Shown here: positions 8,776-16,978 of the stretch, piece after piece
How the letters are laid out: each line of letters begins with the position of its first letter
How positions within the stretch are numbered: position 1 is the first letter of the stretch
Assembly (NCBI RefSeq): GCF_013487865.1
Contig: NZ_CP047409.1
Span: 930,001-994,000 of the forward strand
DNA: 64,000 nt
Direction: 5' to 3'
Source: Lactobacillus johnsonii
GTDB taxonomy: Bacteria > Bacillota > Bacilli > Lactobacillales > Lactobacillaceae
Translations under genes and position numbers: made by a program
The notes under the pieces: model-generated
What the model saw: the letters and a program-made list of their open reading frames with translations, nothing else
What the model was told of the DNA's origin: nothing
The model's database searches: none

Positions 8776-9243
8776 TTATTTTTCTGTGTCATCTAATTTT
8801 CTCCCGTATTTAACAATATAAAAAAGTTGAGTTACTAAGGTAATTAGCCAAATTATTGTTAAAGTGCCTGAAATAGCAAAAAGTATATACGAAAATTGAG
8901 GGGCATCTTTTAATTGATGTGAGGCATAAATCATTAATAGCATACCACACCAAAAACTTAGATTGCTGATAAAGTCTAGTGATTTTGCTTTTGCTTTTGA
9001 ATTTGTTTCAATTATTTTTAACTTAGAATCTTCTTCATTATGTTTATCATCGCTGGTATTTTTAATTGCACTTCTAAAGTAATAAAAAGCAGCACTGAGC
9101 AAAAGGATAATTTCGATTATGGACCAGATAATAGATCTAGTAGAAGCGTGATCTTGTATCTGTAAATATGAGACAAAAATTAATATGCCAATACCGACTA
9201 TTGAAATAATGGCTGCAAGGATGTACTTTATTTTATTTTTCAT
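8776..9243 (-). CDS. Four-helix membrane protein of unknown function
   Basis: This 155-residue protein has two N-terminal hydrophobic helices (about residues 7-27 and 38-58), a charged central linker rich in D, E, K and N (about 60-88), and two further helices (about 94-108 and 118-145). The family is not recognised with confidence; the layout resembles small two-plus-two-helix proteins found next to ABC exporters. Its stop codon directly abuts an ABC ATPase remnant in the same frame, so it may be the surviving partner of a lost transporter system. It is divergent from the GNAT gene at 9339. Confidence 0.6.
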   Translation of the reverse strand: MKNKIKYILAAIISIVGIGILIFVSYLQIQDHASTRSIIWSIIEIILLLSAAFYYFRSAIKNTSDDKHNEEDSKLKIIETNSKAKAKSLDFISNLSFWCGMLLMIYASHQLKDAPQFSYILFAISGTLTIIWLITLVTQLFYIVKYGRKLDDTEK

Positions 9244-9338
9244 TTAATCAGCTCCAGTTTACTATTGTAAAAATATAAAATTATGGTAGATTAATAATAA
9301 ATAAAAAAATAATTAATGTAAATAGAATTAGGTTAAAA

Positions 9339-9791
9339 ATGAGTCTAGAGATCAAATCTTATGAACAAAAATATTTTAATGAGTTGTGCTTAGTAATGGA
9401 TAGAGCAAGAAAACAAGAACTTCAGAGTGAAGATTTGGAGGAGGTTTTTCTACCATTACGGGATGCACCATATTTAGATTATTTTTTGTCTTGTAAAATT
9501 TATGTAGCGTTTGAGGACGGTGTATTAGCTGGATTTATTGGTTTTCGGCCAGGTAATTTGAATTTTATTTATGTTGACCCAACTCACCAAAATAAGGGAA
9601 TTGCGACTGAGTTAATTGAAAAAGTCTTAACTGAGTTAGAGAGACCCGTTAGATTAGAAGTATTTACTGATAATGAACGAGCAAAAGCTTTATACAGGAA
9701 ATTTGGTTTTGAAAGAGTAAATACCATTACTGAAAAGTGGTCAGATGAATTTCCTGTCGTTTTTTCACAAGATACGATGGAATTGAGATAA
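9339..9791 (+). CDS. GNAT family N-acetyltransferase
   Basis: This 150-residue protein shows the complete GNAT core: beta strands with YVAFEDGVLAGFIGF, then motif A NFIYVDPTHQNKGIATELIE, whose Q-x-x-G-x-A loop binds acetyl-CoA, and the terminal DNERAKALYRKFGFE motif. It probably acetylates an amino group of a small molecule or protein; the substrate is unknown. It is the first gene of a same-strand run up to 13293 with very short gaps. A possible promoter (TTGTAA at 9265 and TAGATT at 9287, 16-base spacer) precedes it. Confidence 0.87.
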   Translation: MSLEIKSYEQKYFNELCLVMDRARKQELQSEDLEEVFLPLRDAPYLDYFLSCKIYVAFEDGVLAGFIGFRPGNLNFIYVDPTHQNKGIATELIEKVLTELERPVRLEVFTDNERAKALYRKFGFERVNTITEKWSDEFPVVFSQDTMELR

Positions 9792-9796
9792 ATATT

Positions 9797-10519
9797 ATGC
9801 GAAAAATTTTGATATCTACTGTTCATCATCCAAATATTATGAATAGTGAACTTATTAATGTAATCAATCATCTAAAAAAATGCTTTGATAATATTTATTT
9901 AAGTGTAAGTACAGTTACTTCAGAAAATATCCGAGATAGTTTTAAAGAAAATAACATTAATTTTATAACTATACCAGCTCATGGAGCAGCTGATGCAAGA
10001 AGAAAAGTATTAGCTTTTGCATTAGCTCATAAAAAAGAAGACTGTACCTATCTGTATTGTGATTTTGATAAAATAATTACTGCTATTTTAAATAGAAGAG
10101 ATGAATTCATCACTTTTATTGACAACTTGGAAGTAGAAAATGAATATCAAATAATTGGTCGAGATTGTGCTACTTTTTTAACATATCCAGATACTTGGAC
10201 AGAAACGGAACAGATTACTAATAAAGTAGCAGCCGATATTTTGAAAATTAGTCATCTTGATATTTTAGCTGGATGTTGTGTATTCAATAGTAAAATTGGA
10301 AAAACTATTATTCAAAATTCAAAAGAAATACTAACGGACGTAGAATGGCCGTTGATATGTAACCAACAAAATATTGAACTAAAGTATGTTTCTGTTTCAT
10401 TTTTAATTTTTGAGTATAAATATAATCAAGGAAGAAATGACTATAGTTGGCAGGGCTACATTCCTCGATTAAAGTTAGCATTACAAGCTCTGCGTATTTT
10501 TAAAAATTACGACTTTTGA
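9797..10519 (+). CDS. Glycosyltransferase-like protein of unknown function
   Basis: This 240-residue cytoplasmic protein is not confidently assigned. It begins with a strand-loop RKILISTVHHPNIMN, has a mid-protein acidic motif YLYCDFDKII near residue 91 that resembles the DXD metal/nucleotide-sugar site of GT-A glycosyltransferases, and ends with a basic tail. The order (alpha/beta N-terminal half, DXD-like motif, then GRDCATFLTYPDTW and a later LDILAGCCVF) fits a small GT-A-like enzyme. No membrane segment or signal peptide is seen. It sits 5 bases after the GNAT gene and is probably co-transcribed. Confidence 0.4.
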   Translation: MRKILISTVHHPNIMNSELINVINHLKKCFDNIYLSVSTVTSENIRDSFKENNINFITIPAHGAADARRKVLAFALAHKKEDCTYLYCDFDKIITAILNRRDEFITFIDNLEVENEYQIIGRDCATFLTYPDTWTETEQITNKVAADILKISHLDILAGCCVFNSKIGKTIIQNSKEILTDVEWPLICNQQNIELKYVSVSFLIFEYKYNQGRNDYSWQGYIPRLKLALQALRIFKNYDF

Positions 10520-10551
10520 AGAAGTTTAAAAACAAGGAATGGGAAAAATCT

Positions 10552-11013
10552 ATGTGTCTAATTTGTGAACGAATTGAAATGATTAAAAATAATGAGAATA
10601 AATTCTTTGTGAAAGAGTTAAAAACAGGTTATGTGGTATTGGGTGATAATCAACATTTTAAGGGCTACACGCTTTTTCTTTATAAAAAACATAAAAATGA
10701 ACTATATGAGTTAGATTTGACTGAAAGGCAAGCTTTCTTAGAAGAAATGTCGTTAGTCGGTGAAGCAGTCTCAAAAGCTTTTGAATGTGAAAAAATGAAT
10801 TATGAATTGCTGGGAAACGGTGATTCTCATTTGCATTGGCATTTGTTTCCAAGAGTAAGCGGAGATTTAGGAGAATACGGCTACCATGGCAAGGGACCAG
10901 TATGGTGGTATCCACGAGAAAAAATGTATAGTGCAGAGAATGTATTGAATGATAAAGAGCTTGAAGAACTAAAGCAAAAGTTGAAGATTGAATTAGATAA
11001 AATAGATCGATAA
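10552..11013 (+). CDS. HIT-family nucleotide hydrolase/transferase
   Basis: The protein (153 residues from ATG 10552) starts MCLICERIE, the usual CxxC-containing beginning of bacterial HIT proteins. It carries the histidine triad in HLHWHLFPR, with the middle histidine acting as the nucleophile on nucleotidyl phosphates. A longer frame could start at TTG 10516, overlapping the previous gene, but the CxxC position and family length favour 10552. A C-terminal extension rich in aromatic residues (GPVWWYPREKMY) is present. Such proteins hydrolyse dinucleotide polyphosphates or nucleoside phosphoramidates. It belongs to the run of housekeeping-cleaning enzymes from 9339 to 13293. Confidence 0.87.
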   Translation: MCLICERIEMIKNNENKFFVKELKTGYVVLGDNQHFKGYTLFLYKKHKNELYELDLTERQAFLEEMSLVGEAVSKAFECEKMNYELLGNGDSHLHWHLFPRVSGDLGEYGYHGKGPVWWYPREKMYSAENVLNDKELEELKQKLKIELDKIDR

Positions 11014-11030
11014 TAATACAGAGAAGGCTT

Positions 11031-11840
11031 ATGAAGATACAAGAACTGAAAGATAAGTTACCTGAGTCTACGCCTATATACACAAATGAAGAAATAAACT
11101 GGATGCTTAATCATATTGGGGATCCGGACAGTTTAATTAGGGATTCTCTAGTGTGCAATAGTCTTGGAAAAGGATTTTTAGAAGAAAATTTTTCATTAGA
11201 TCAAGCACATTTTATGATAGAGAAAATCAAAACAAAGAATACTTTATTTTATAAAATTGATGAAACAGGAATTCCTACACTGACCAGATCCTTTACTTGT
11301 TTATTTTGGGATTTAATCATTAAAGTCACTAATGACTCAGAATCAGAATACTTCAAAATTTTAACCGATTCTGAAGAGAAAGAATTGTTCAAAAACTTAC
11401 TAGTTTATTTGTCTAAAGAATCTGATTTTAAGGGATTCTCTAAAAAGTATGGTTGGTTTCATGCAGTTGCTCATTGTTCTGATGCAATTGCGGATGGAAT
11501 GAAGAGCGATAACTTTGATTCTGAAATAGCACATCTCTTTCTATCATCAACTTACAAAATGTTAAATAGGGTAGATAGACGCTTTATTGATGGAGAAGAG
11601 TATCGATTATCAGATGTTTTTATAGAAGCTTTTAAAAATCAAAAAATTTCTAATGAGGATTTTATTAGTTGGATAAAAAGTTTTGATTTTAATCCTTATG
11701 CACCAGATCTGATAGAATTTTATCGATTTAATAATGTAAAGTCTCTTTTAGAAAATGTCTACGTAAAATTAAATAGCTTATCTTTATTAAATGTAAGCGT
11801 TAAGGACTATATTGAAGAACATTTTAGCAAGAAGGATTAA
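11031..11840 (+). CDS. DUF2785 family protein
   Basis: This 269-residue, mostly helical soluble protein has the conserved family block KKYGWFHAVAHCSDAIADGM near residues 140-160, with the GW-x-H-x-x-AH-x-x-D pattern typical of DUF2785. Function is unknown; the family recurs in Firmicutes beside small enzyme genes such as acetyltransferases and Nudix hydrolases. The conserved histidines and aspartate suggest a metal or phosphate site (inference). An AGAAGG ribosome site precedes the ATG, and the next gene starts 2 bases after the stop, so it is part of the operon-like run. Confidence 0.72.
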   Translation: MKIQELKDKLPESTPIYTNEEINWMLNHIGDPDSLIRDSLVCNSLGKGFLEENFSLDQAHFMIEKIKTKNTLFYKIDETGIPTLTRSFTCLFWDLIIKVTNDSESEYFKILTDSEEKELFKNLLVYLSKESDFKGFSKKYGWFHAVAHCSDAIADGMKSDNFDSEIAHLFLSSTYKMLNRVDRRFIDGEEYRLSDVFIEAFKNQKISNEDFISWIKSFDFNPYAPDLIEFYRFNNVKSLLENVYVKLNSLSLLNVSVKDYIEEHFSKKD

Positions 11841-11842
11841 AA

Positions 11843-12139
11843 ATGCTTATTGACACTAAAAAATTACAAAAAGCTATCCTTGAAAATAAGAAAAACCATA
11901 ATTTTAATACTACTGATATTAAGTTTGAACTTCTTTCATTATACGGAGAAGTAAATGAACTTTTTCAGGCATGGCTAAAGGATGATCCGGAGAACATCAA
12001 TGAAGAATTGGCAGATGTTGCAATTTTTCTTTTAGGAATTTCCGAAATGGTAGGAAGCGATCTTGGCGAAGATATTCTTAAAAAGATGGAAATTAATAAA
12101 AGGCGAAAATATATTGATGGAAAAAAGATTGAAGGATAG
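11843..12139 (+). CDS. MazG-like nucleotide pyrophosphohydrolase
   Basis: This 98-residue all-helical protein carries the MazG/RS21-C6-type acidic signature: LYGEVNELFQAWLKDD (E-x-x-E) followed by INEELADVAIFLLG (E-x-x-D), which together bind Mg2+ in all-alpha NTP pyrophosphatases. The basic end KMEINKRRKY is also typical. The enzyme class hydrolyses non-canonical or surplus NTPs to NMP and pyrophosphate. The protein is about the minimal domain length. It is packed between DUF2785 and DUF6176 genes with 2-3-base gaps, consistent with a nucleotide-cleaning role within this cluster. Confidence 0.83.
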   Translation: MLIDTKKLQKAILENKKNHNFNTTDIKFELLSLYGEVNELFQAWLKDDPENINEELADVAIFLLGISEMVGSDLGEDILKKMEINKRRKYIDGKKIEG

Positions 12140-12142
12140 AAA

Positions 12143-12505
12143 ATGACACAAATTGAATTAACTCGCTTTCGGATTAAGAAAGGTAAAGAGGAAAAAGCTC
12201 AGGAGTGGATGAATTTCTTAAATGAGCATCACGTCGATACAGTTAAAACAATGGCTGCTGAAAAAATGTATGTTGAGACTGTCTTTAGTGAAAAGAATGA
12301 AGATGGTTATACATATTTTTACTGGTATTCTGTCCAAGGCGAGAATGGTCAGAAGGTTGAAGAATCAGAAAGTTATATAGATAAGAAACATATTGAGTAT
12401 TGGGATGAATGTATTGATTCAACCTATTATGCAGTAGATATGAAAGTTCAGCAAAGTTTAATCGCTCCAGAAATAGAGAAGGTAATTAATGAGGATAATT
12501 CATGA
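12143..12505 (+). CDS. DUF6176 family protein
   Basis: This small 120-residue soluble protein starts IELTRFRIKKGKEEKAQEWM and has a central VETVFSEKNEDGYTYFYWYS stretch, the pattern I associate with DUF6176, a dimeric alpha/beta ferredoxin-like domain of unknown role. No catalytic motif is evident; a ligand-binding or antibiotic-biosynthesis-monooxygenase-like fold is possible. It overlaps the downstream phosphatase gene by 4 bases, which shows translational coupling. Confidence 0.65.
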   Translation: MTQIELTRFRIKKGKEEKAQEWMNFLNEHHVDTVKTMAAEKMYVETVFSEKNEDGYTYFYWYSVQGENGQKVEESESYIDKKHIEYWDECIDSTYYAVDMKVQQSLIAPEIEKVINEDNS

Positions 12506-13293
12506 CAACAACCTTATTGCCGGTTAATAGTATTCTTAATTCCCGAGATTTGGGTGGAATAGTGGGATTAGATGGAAGAAAGATAAAAACACACCGGCTA
12601 ATTAGAACGGGAGCACTTACCCGTATGTCTGATGAGGATATTCAGTTTTTAAAAAATTACGGTTTAACAACAATCATTGATTTGCGATCAAAGAGTGAAA
12701 GTAAAGACCATCCCGATCCGCAAATTGAAGGTGTTAAAAATATTTCCTTGCCTCTTTCTGAAGAAGAAGGTACTTTAGGCGGGATTCAAGATTTATCACG
12801 AGAATATGATCTATATCATCATGATCCCCATGCTGCTTTTAAAATGATGTGTGATCATTATAGCAGCCATGTTGTTAAAGCGCATGATCAAAATACAGTT
12901 CGCCAAGTTTTAACTATTCTAGCCGAAAAAGAGGATGGAGCAACTATTTTTCATTGTACCGAAGGAAAAGATCGTACTGGTTTTGTAGTTTTATTCGTTT
13001 TATATATTTTAGGTGTTGAGTTAGAAGTAATTCGTCAAGATTACTTAGCGTCTAATTCCATTCTTTCTTCTTATCGAGCAGAACGTGATAAAAAGTTTGA
13101 AAATGCAGGTGAAAACCTTACCTTTAGGAGTAATATGCGAATCTTGAGTTCTGCTTCTGATTCCTTTTTTGATACGGTATTACTTACAATCGACGAGCAG
13201 TATCTAAACATGGATGCATATGTGAAAAATGTGTTGGATGTGACACTTGGATTAAGAGATCGTTTACGTGAGCTTTATTTAGAGGAAAAGTAA
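12502..13293 (+). CDS. Tyrosine/serine protein phosphatase (Y_phosphatase3 type)
   Basis: This 263-residue protein has the N-terminal NSRDLGGIVGLDGRKIKTHRLIRTG segment of the LipA/Y_phosphatase3 family and the cysteine-dependent active-site loop HCTEGKDRTGF near residues 151-161. The E in position three and K-D between G and R are typical of this clade. It would remove phosphate from protein tyrosines or from phosphoinositide-like or other small phosphoesters. It overlaps the preceding gene by 4 bases and ends the run that began at 9339. There is no signal peptide, so it acts in the cytoplasm. Confidence 0.88.
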   Translation: MTTTLLPVNSILNSRDLGGIVGLDGRKIKTHRLIRTGALTRMSDEDIQFLKNYGLTTIIDLRSKSESKDHPDPQIEGVKNISLPLSEEEGTLGGIQDLSREYDLYHHDPHAAFKMMCDHYSSHVVKAHDQNTVRQVLTILAEKEDGATIFHCTEGKDRTGFVVLFVLYILGVELEVIRQDYLASNSILSSYRAERDKKFENAGENLTFRSNMRILSSASDSFFDTVLLTIDEQYLNMDAYVKNVLDVTLGLRDRLRELYLEEK

Positions 13294-13395
13294 GTTTTAG
13301 AAAAACATTTTTATAAAGTAATATATGATTTTCGATCATAGTTTTTAACTTAACAGTCATTAGACAGAAGCGACCTTACAAAAGGAGGAAGAGGA

Positions 13396-13689
13396 ATGGA
13401 ATTAGGAGTGCATATGCTTGTCCCTTATTTATTGGCCACCGTATATTTTGTTTTTCAAGATTGGTTTCAAAATATCGCTTTAAAATGGTATGGTATCGCA
13501 ATAGTTGCGATCGTGACTATTTGTTGGATATTTAGTATACGAGTCCATCTTAATATAATTCAGATTAGTGCAGAGCTGGTTCAAATAATATTAGCTTACT
13601 TTTTATTAACAAGAAAATTCAGTAAATTAACTACTTTTGGATTAATTATGATAATCGGTGTTGTAACTACAGTGGCTATTTTTTATTAA
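13396..13689 (+). CDS. Small membrane protein of unknown function
   Basis: This 97-residue protein consists almost wholly of hydrophobic segments, with three or four predicted transmembrane helices (roughly residues 5-20, 30-48, 52-68 and 75-96). It has a very strong ribosome site (AAGGAGG about 8 bases before the ATG). No family is recognised. It follows the phosphatase gene after 102 bases and ends before a hairpin terminator, so it is probably its own small transcript or the end of the upstream one. Confidence 0.6.
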   Translation: MELGVHMLVPYLLATVYFVFQDWFQNIALKWYGIAIVAIVTICWIFSIRVHLNIIQISAELVQIILAYFLLTRKFSKLTTFGLIMIIGVVTTVAIFY

Positions 13690-13717
13690 TTTTTGGAAAA
13701 ACAAATTAAAGATAAAA

Positions 13718-13752
13718 ATAAACTAAGAAAAGGTATTCTTAGTTTATTTTTT
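13718..13752 (+). terminator. Hairpin terminator
   Basis: Arms AAACTAAGAA (13720-13729) and TTCTTAGTTT (13736-13745) enclose a 6-base loop and are followed by an interrupted T-run to 13752. Confidence 0.8.
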
Positions 13753-13766
13753 CATCTTAAAAACTA

Positions 13767-13775
13767 TGATATAAT
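13767..13775 (+). promoter_or_regulatory. Extended -10 promoter of the PLD-NTPase gene
   Basis: TGATATAAT is an extended -10 element (TG at 13767-13768, TATAAT at 13770-13775) with no good -35. It lies directly after the upstream terminator and 57 bases before the ATG at 13832, so the PLD-NTPase gene has its own promoter. Confidence 0.5.
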
Positions 13776-13831
13776 TTCTATGTAAATAATGCGAACATAT
13801 GTACGAAAAAATAAAAAGAAAGGGGATAAAT

Positions 13832-16030
13832 ATGCTAACACTTTATGATTTAAAGAACAATGTAATGCTTAAACAACCAGATTTCTTTAAGTTGGTCGAA
13901 GGATATGACTCTTTTAAAGGAGTTAGTTTTGTTGGAAGTTTTAAAATAATAGAGAAAGAACTTTTGCCACGCTTTAAACAGATTGATCTAATTTTAGGGA
14001 TGGAAGATCAGAAAATTGGTAAGAATTTAGATCAATTATTAAATGTCTCTAATAAAGTAAAGCAGCTATTGTCTTTAAGCCGAGATTCGGACTTTTTAGA
14101 TCGAATTGAAAATCAAACTTTAAATTTAAGATTCACTAAGGATAAACTTTTTCATAGTAAATATTTCATTATTGAAAATGAAACTGATTTTATTATCTTC
14201 AATGGTTCAATGAATCTTACTAAAAAAGCTTTAAAGCAAAATCATGAAATGCTTTGGATGTATGAAGGTAAAAAGAATGATTTACAGGATTTAAAAATCT
14301 ATGAAGAGCATCAAAAGCTTTTTAAGAAGAATTTCGAAGAAGATAGTGTTGAATACTTAGATAGAAAAATTATCAATAATCTATATGGTAAAACTAAAAA
14401 GCAAATTACTGCAATTATTGCAGATGAAGTAGTAGATAAAGTTCAACAAAATATTGTTGAAGTAAATCCGAAGGATATTGTAAAGCTTACTAAGGATGTG
14501 GCTAGAAAAGAAGAAACTTATGAGCTCCATCCTGAGACTGTTCAAAAAGTAGCTAAGCAACTTTTTACGGAAAAGGGTAATAAACGAAGAAATGAAGAAA
14601 AGGTCCGTGAAGAAGTTAAAAAAATTGTCTATCAAGACTTTAGTGATGCATCTCAAAACCGTGTAATAAAAGCTAGCACTCTATATCCTAAACCAGTTTG
14701 GGCTTATAAAGATAATAATATTATTGTTGAAGATACAAACACTAATTTATTTCATTCGCTTGAAGTTAATTCGGACATAGTTAGTGAGGATGATGTTCGT
14801 ACTTTTGTTAGAATTATTGAAAGCTTTAAATTGAATAAGGTAAAAGATGAAAGTCACCAGGCACTCTCTGCATTTATTTATCTGATGACTGCTCCAATGA
14901 TTTGGAAAATTCGTGAAATTTATCGTAAATCTAATTTTTCAAAAAGTGCTGATCAGATTCCTCTTTCGATGGTATTAATTGGAAGAGGCACTACTGGGAA
15001 GACTTTATTGGTACGAGATTATTTTAAAAAGTTTACTGGAGACAAGTCCCATAGTTTACAATACACTGAAATTAATGATGGTAATGGTGCTAGAACCGAT
15101 AAAGCAGTTAGATTTTTAGACAATTATTTGCATTCTCAACGTTTTATTTCTCCGATGATTGTCGATGAATTAAATAGTAATTTTTTACATAGTAAAGTGG
15201 CTCTTAATGCAATTAAACAATGGTCTAATACTATTAAAGGAATTCATAATATTAATATCTTTGCCATGAATCATAATGCGGGTAGTAAAGAAATTAACAA
15301 TCTTGAAGAAATTACCAAGCGTGTATATTACTTATCCTTTGAAGCTCCATGGCTTCCATCAAATCAACAAGAAATTAACTATAATATGTTAATTAATGAT
15401 AATAATGACCATATTTATCGCTATGTAGTTTCCGAACTCAATAAGCGTTTAGTACATCTTACAGGTGAAGAAGAGGCAAATCTAATCGAAGATTATTTGA
15501 GCTTAACGAAAGAAATCTTAGGAAATCTGTTGAAGAAATATGGCTATTATGATCGCCTAAAGAATATTTTAGGAGCTAACTACGATTATAAAATTGATCG
15601 CAACCGTATTACATGGAAAATGTTAATTCTTGATGATCATTATGAACATATTGCGTTTACTGATGGAGATGATAAGTATTTCCATGTTTCAAAAGCTATT
15701 TTTAATGATTTTAAAGCTAATGGATATGAGAATATTAATCAAACTCTAGATAATTACTTTAATATGTTCCCACGAGAAGGCGGTATTGCAATTGAGCAAT
15801 ACGGTAATGGAATGCGTCTTGATATTGACAAGTTTGATAAGTTCATTGGTGAGCCATTAATTAGAAAGCACTATGAACGAATGCATAAAGATGAAAAGCA
15901 GCAAGATAATATGACTGCTTTACTTAAAGCTCAAGTTGAACAGAATAAGATAATAGTTGAAAAGTTAACTGAGCAAAAAGAGCAAGAAAATAAGAAAAAA
16001 GGTTTTATTTCTCGTCTATTTAATCGCTAG
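13832..16030 (+). CDS. PLD-like nuclease domain fused to a P-loop NTPase
   Basis: The 732-residue protein starts at ATG 13832 (GAAAGGGG upstream), not at 13799. Residues ~1-150 form a phospholipase-D-like domain with FHSKYFIIENETDFIIFNGS: His108 and Lys110 of the HxK motif are present, Glu replaces the usual Asp, and GS-x-N follows. Residues ~175-340 are a charged helical linker. The NTPase follows, with Walker A GRGTTGKT (384-391), Walker B MIVDE (442-446), a polar sensor FAMNHN and an arginine in ITKRVYYLSFEAPW, resembling SF3 helicase/AAA cores. The C-terminus is a basic coiled coil ending KKGFISRLFNR. PLD plus NTPase suggests DNA processing or defence; the function is not known. Confidence 0.75.
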   Translation: MLTLYDLKNNVMLKQPDFFKLVEGYDSFKGVSFVGSFKIIEKELLPRFKQIDLILGMEDQKIGKNLDQLLNVSNKVKQLLSLSRDSDFLDRIENQTLNLRFTKDKLFHSKYFIIENETDFIIFNGSMNLTKKALKQNHEMLWMYEGKKNDLQDLKIYEEHQKLFKKNFEEDSVEYLDRKIINNLYGKTKKQITAIIADEVVDKVQQNIVEVNPKDIVKLTKDVARKEETYELHPETVQKVAKQLFTEKGNKRRNEEKVREEVKKIVYQDFSDASQNRVIKASTLYPKPVWAYKDNNIIVEDTNTNLFHSLEVNSDIVSEDDVRTFVRIIESFKLNKVKDESHQALSAFIYLMTAPMIWKIREIYRKSNFSKSADQIPLSMVLIGRGTTGKTLLVRDYFKKFTGDKSHSLQYTEINDGNGARTDKAVRFLDNYLHSQRFISPMIVDELNSNFLHSKVALNAIKQWSNTIKGIHNINIFAMNHNAGSKEINNLEEITKRVYYLSFEAPWLPSNQQEINYNMLINDNNDHIYRYVVSELNKRLVHLTGEEEANLIEDYLSLTKEILGNLLKKYGYYDRLKNILGANYDYKIDRNRITWKMLILDDHYEHIAFTDGDDKYFHVSKAIFNDFKANGYENINQTLDNYFNMFPREGGIAIEQYGNGMRLDIDKFDKFIGEPLIRKHYERMHKDEKQQDNMTALLKAQVEQNKIIVEKLTEQKEQENKKKGFISRLFNR

Positions 16031-16081
16031 TAATTACGCTGAACCTAAGTTATAAACTATAATTAACTTGAGGTGAAGAAA

Positions 16082-16828
16082 ATGGAGATTACAATTAAAC
16101 GTGATGGTCTAAACTTACATGGTTTACTTGAAGGAACCGATAAGATTGAAAATGATACGATTGCTATTTTAATGCATGGTTTTAAAGGTGATTTGGGTTA
16201 TGATGACAGTAAGATTTTGTATGCTCTCTCTCACTACTTAAATGATCAAGGCCTTCCAACAATTCGGTTTGACTTTGATGGGTGCGGAAAAAGTGATGGT
16301 AAATTTGAAGATATGACTGTCTACAGCGAAATCCTAGATGGAATAAAAATATTGGATTATGTTCGTAATACTGTTAAGGCAAAACATATCTATTTAGTGG
16401 GACACTCGCAAGGTGGAGTAGTAGCGTCAATGCTGGCTGGATATTATCGAGATGTTATTGAAAAATTGGCTTTACTCGCTCCTGCAGCAACTCTTAAATC
16501 TGATGCTTTAGATGGAGTTTGTCAGGACAGTACTTATGATCCAATGCATATCCCTGAAACTGTCAATGTTGGTGGTTTTGAAGTGGGCGGAGCTTACTTT
16601 AGAACTGCTCAATTATTACCGATTTATCAAACAGCAGAACATTATAATAGGGAAGTTTTATTGATTCATGGCTTAGCAGATAAAGTTGTGTCACCTAATG
16701 CCTCAAGAAAATTCCATACACTTTTGCCTAAAAGTGAGCTCCATTTAATTCCAGATGAGGGTCACATGTTTAACGGAAAAAATAGACCTGAAGTATTAAA
16801 ATTAGTTAGTGAGTTTTTAATAAAATAA
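16082..16828 (+). CDS. Alpha/beta hydrolase, cinnamoyl (feruloyl) esterase type
   Basis: The 248-residue protein (ATG 16082 with GAGGTG upstream) has the oxyanion region LMHGFKGD near residue 31, the nucleophile in VGHSQGG (Ser109), the acid in HGLADKVVSPNAS (Asp200) and the base in DEGHMF (His228). Its inserted lid (LAPAATLKSDALDG to GGAYFRTAQLLPIY) closely follows the L. johnsonii cinnamoyl esterases LJ0536/LJ1228, from which I recognise it. Those enzymes release ferulic or caffeic acid from plant esters such as chlorogenic acid. It is cytoplasmic, with no signal peptide, and monocistronic up to a hairpin terminator. Confidence 0.87.
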   Translation: MEITIKRDGLNLHGLLEGTDKIENDTIAILMHGFKGDLGYDDSKILYALSHYLNDQGLPTIRFDFDGCGKSDGKFEDMTVYSEILDGIKILDYVRNTVKAKHIYLVGHSQGGVVASMLAGYYRDVIEKLALLAPAATLKSDALDGVCQDSTYDPMHIPETVNVGGFEVGGAYFRTAQLLPIYQTAEHYNREVLLIHGLADKVVSPNASRKFHTLLPKSELHLIPDEGHMFNGKNRPEVLKLVSEFLIK

Positions 16829-16843
16829 AAGTATATTATTACG

Positions 16844-16884
16844 ATAAGCAGAGATTAGTTAGTGGATCTCTGCTTATTTTTTTT
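16844..16884 (+). terminator. Hairpin terminator after the esterase gene
   Basis: Perfect 12-base arms ATAAGCAGAGAT (16844-16855) and ATCTCTGCTTAT (16866-16877), a 10-base loop, then a run of T residues to 16884. Confidence 0.88.
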
Positions 16885-16978
16885 ATGAATAATTATTATG
16901 ATTTTACTCTTGAAATATTAAATGAATTTAAGTAAAATTTAATGTAGTTTAACCGTTAAGAGAAGAGGAGCTGCGGAT

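Noticed and set aside
13799-13831. Upstream in-frame ATG as start of the PLD-NTPase protein.
   Set aside because: It lies without a ribosome site just downstream of the -10 element, whereas ATG 13832 follows GAAAGGGG at a good distance.
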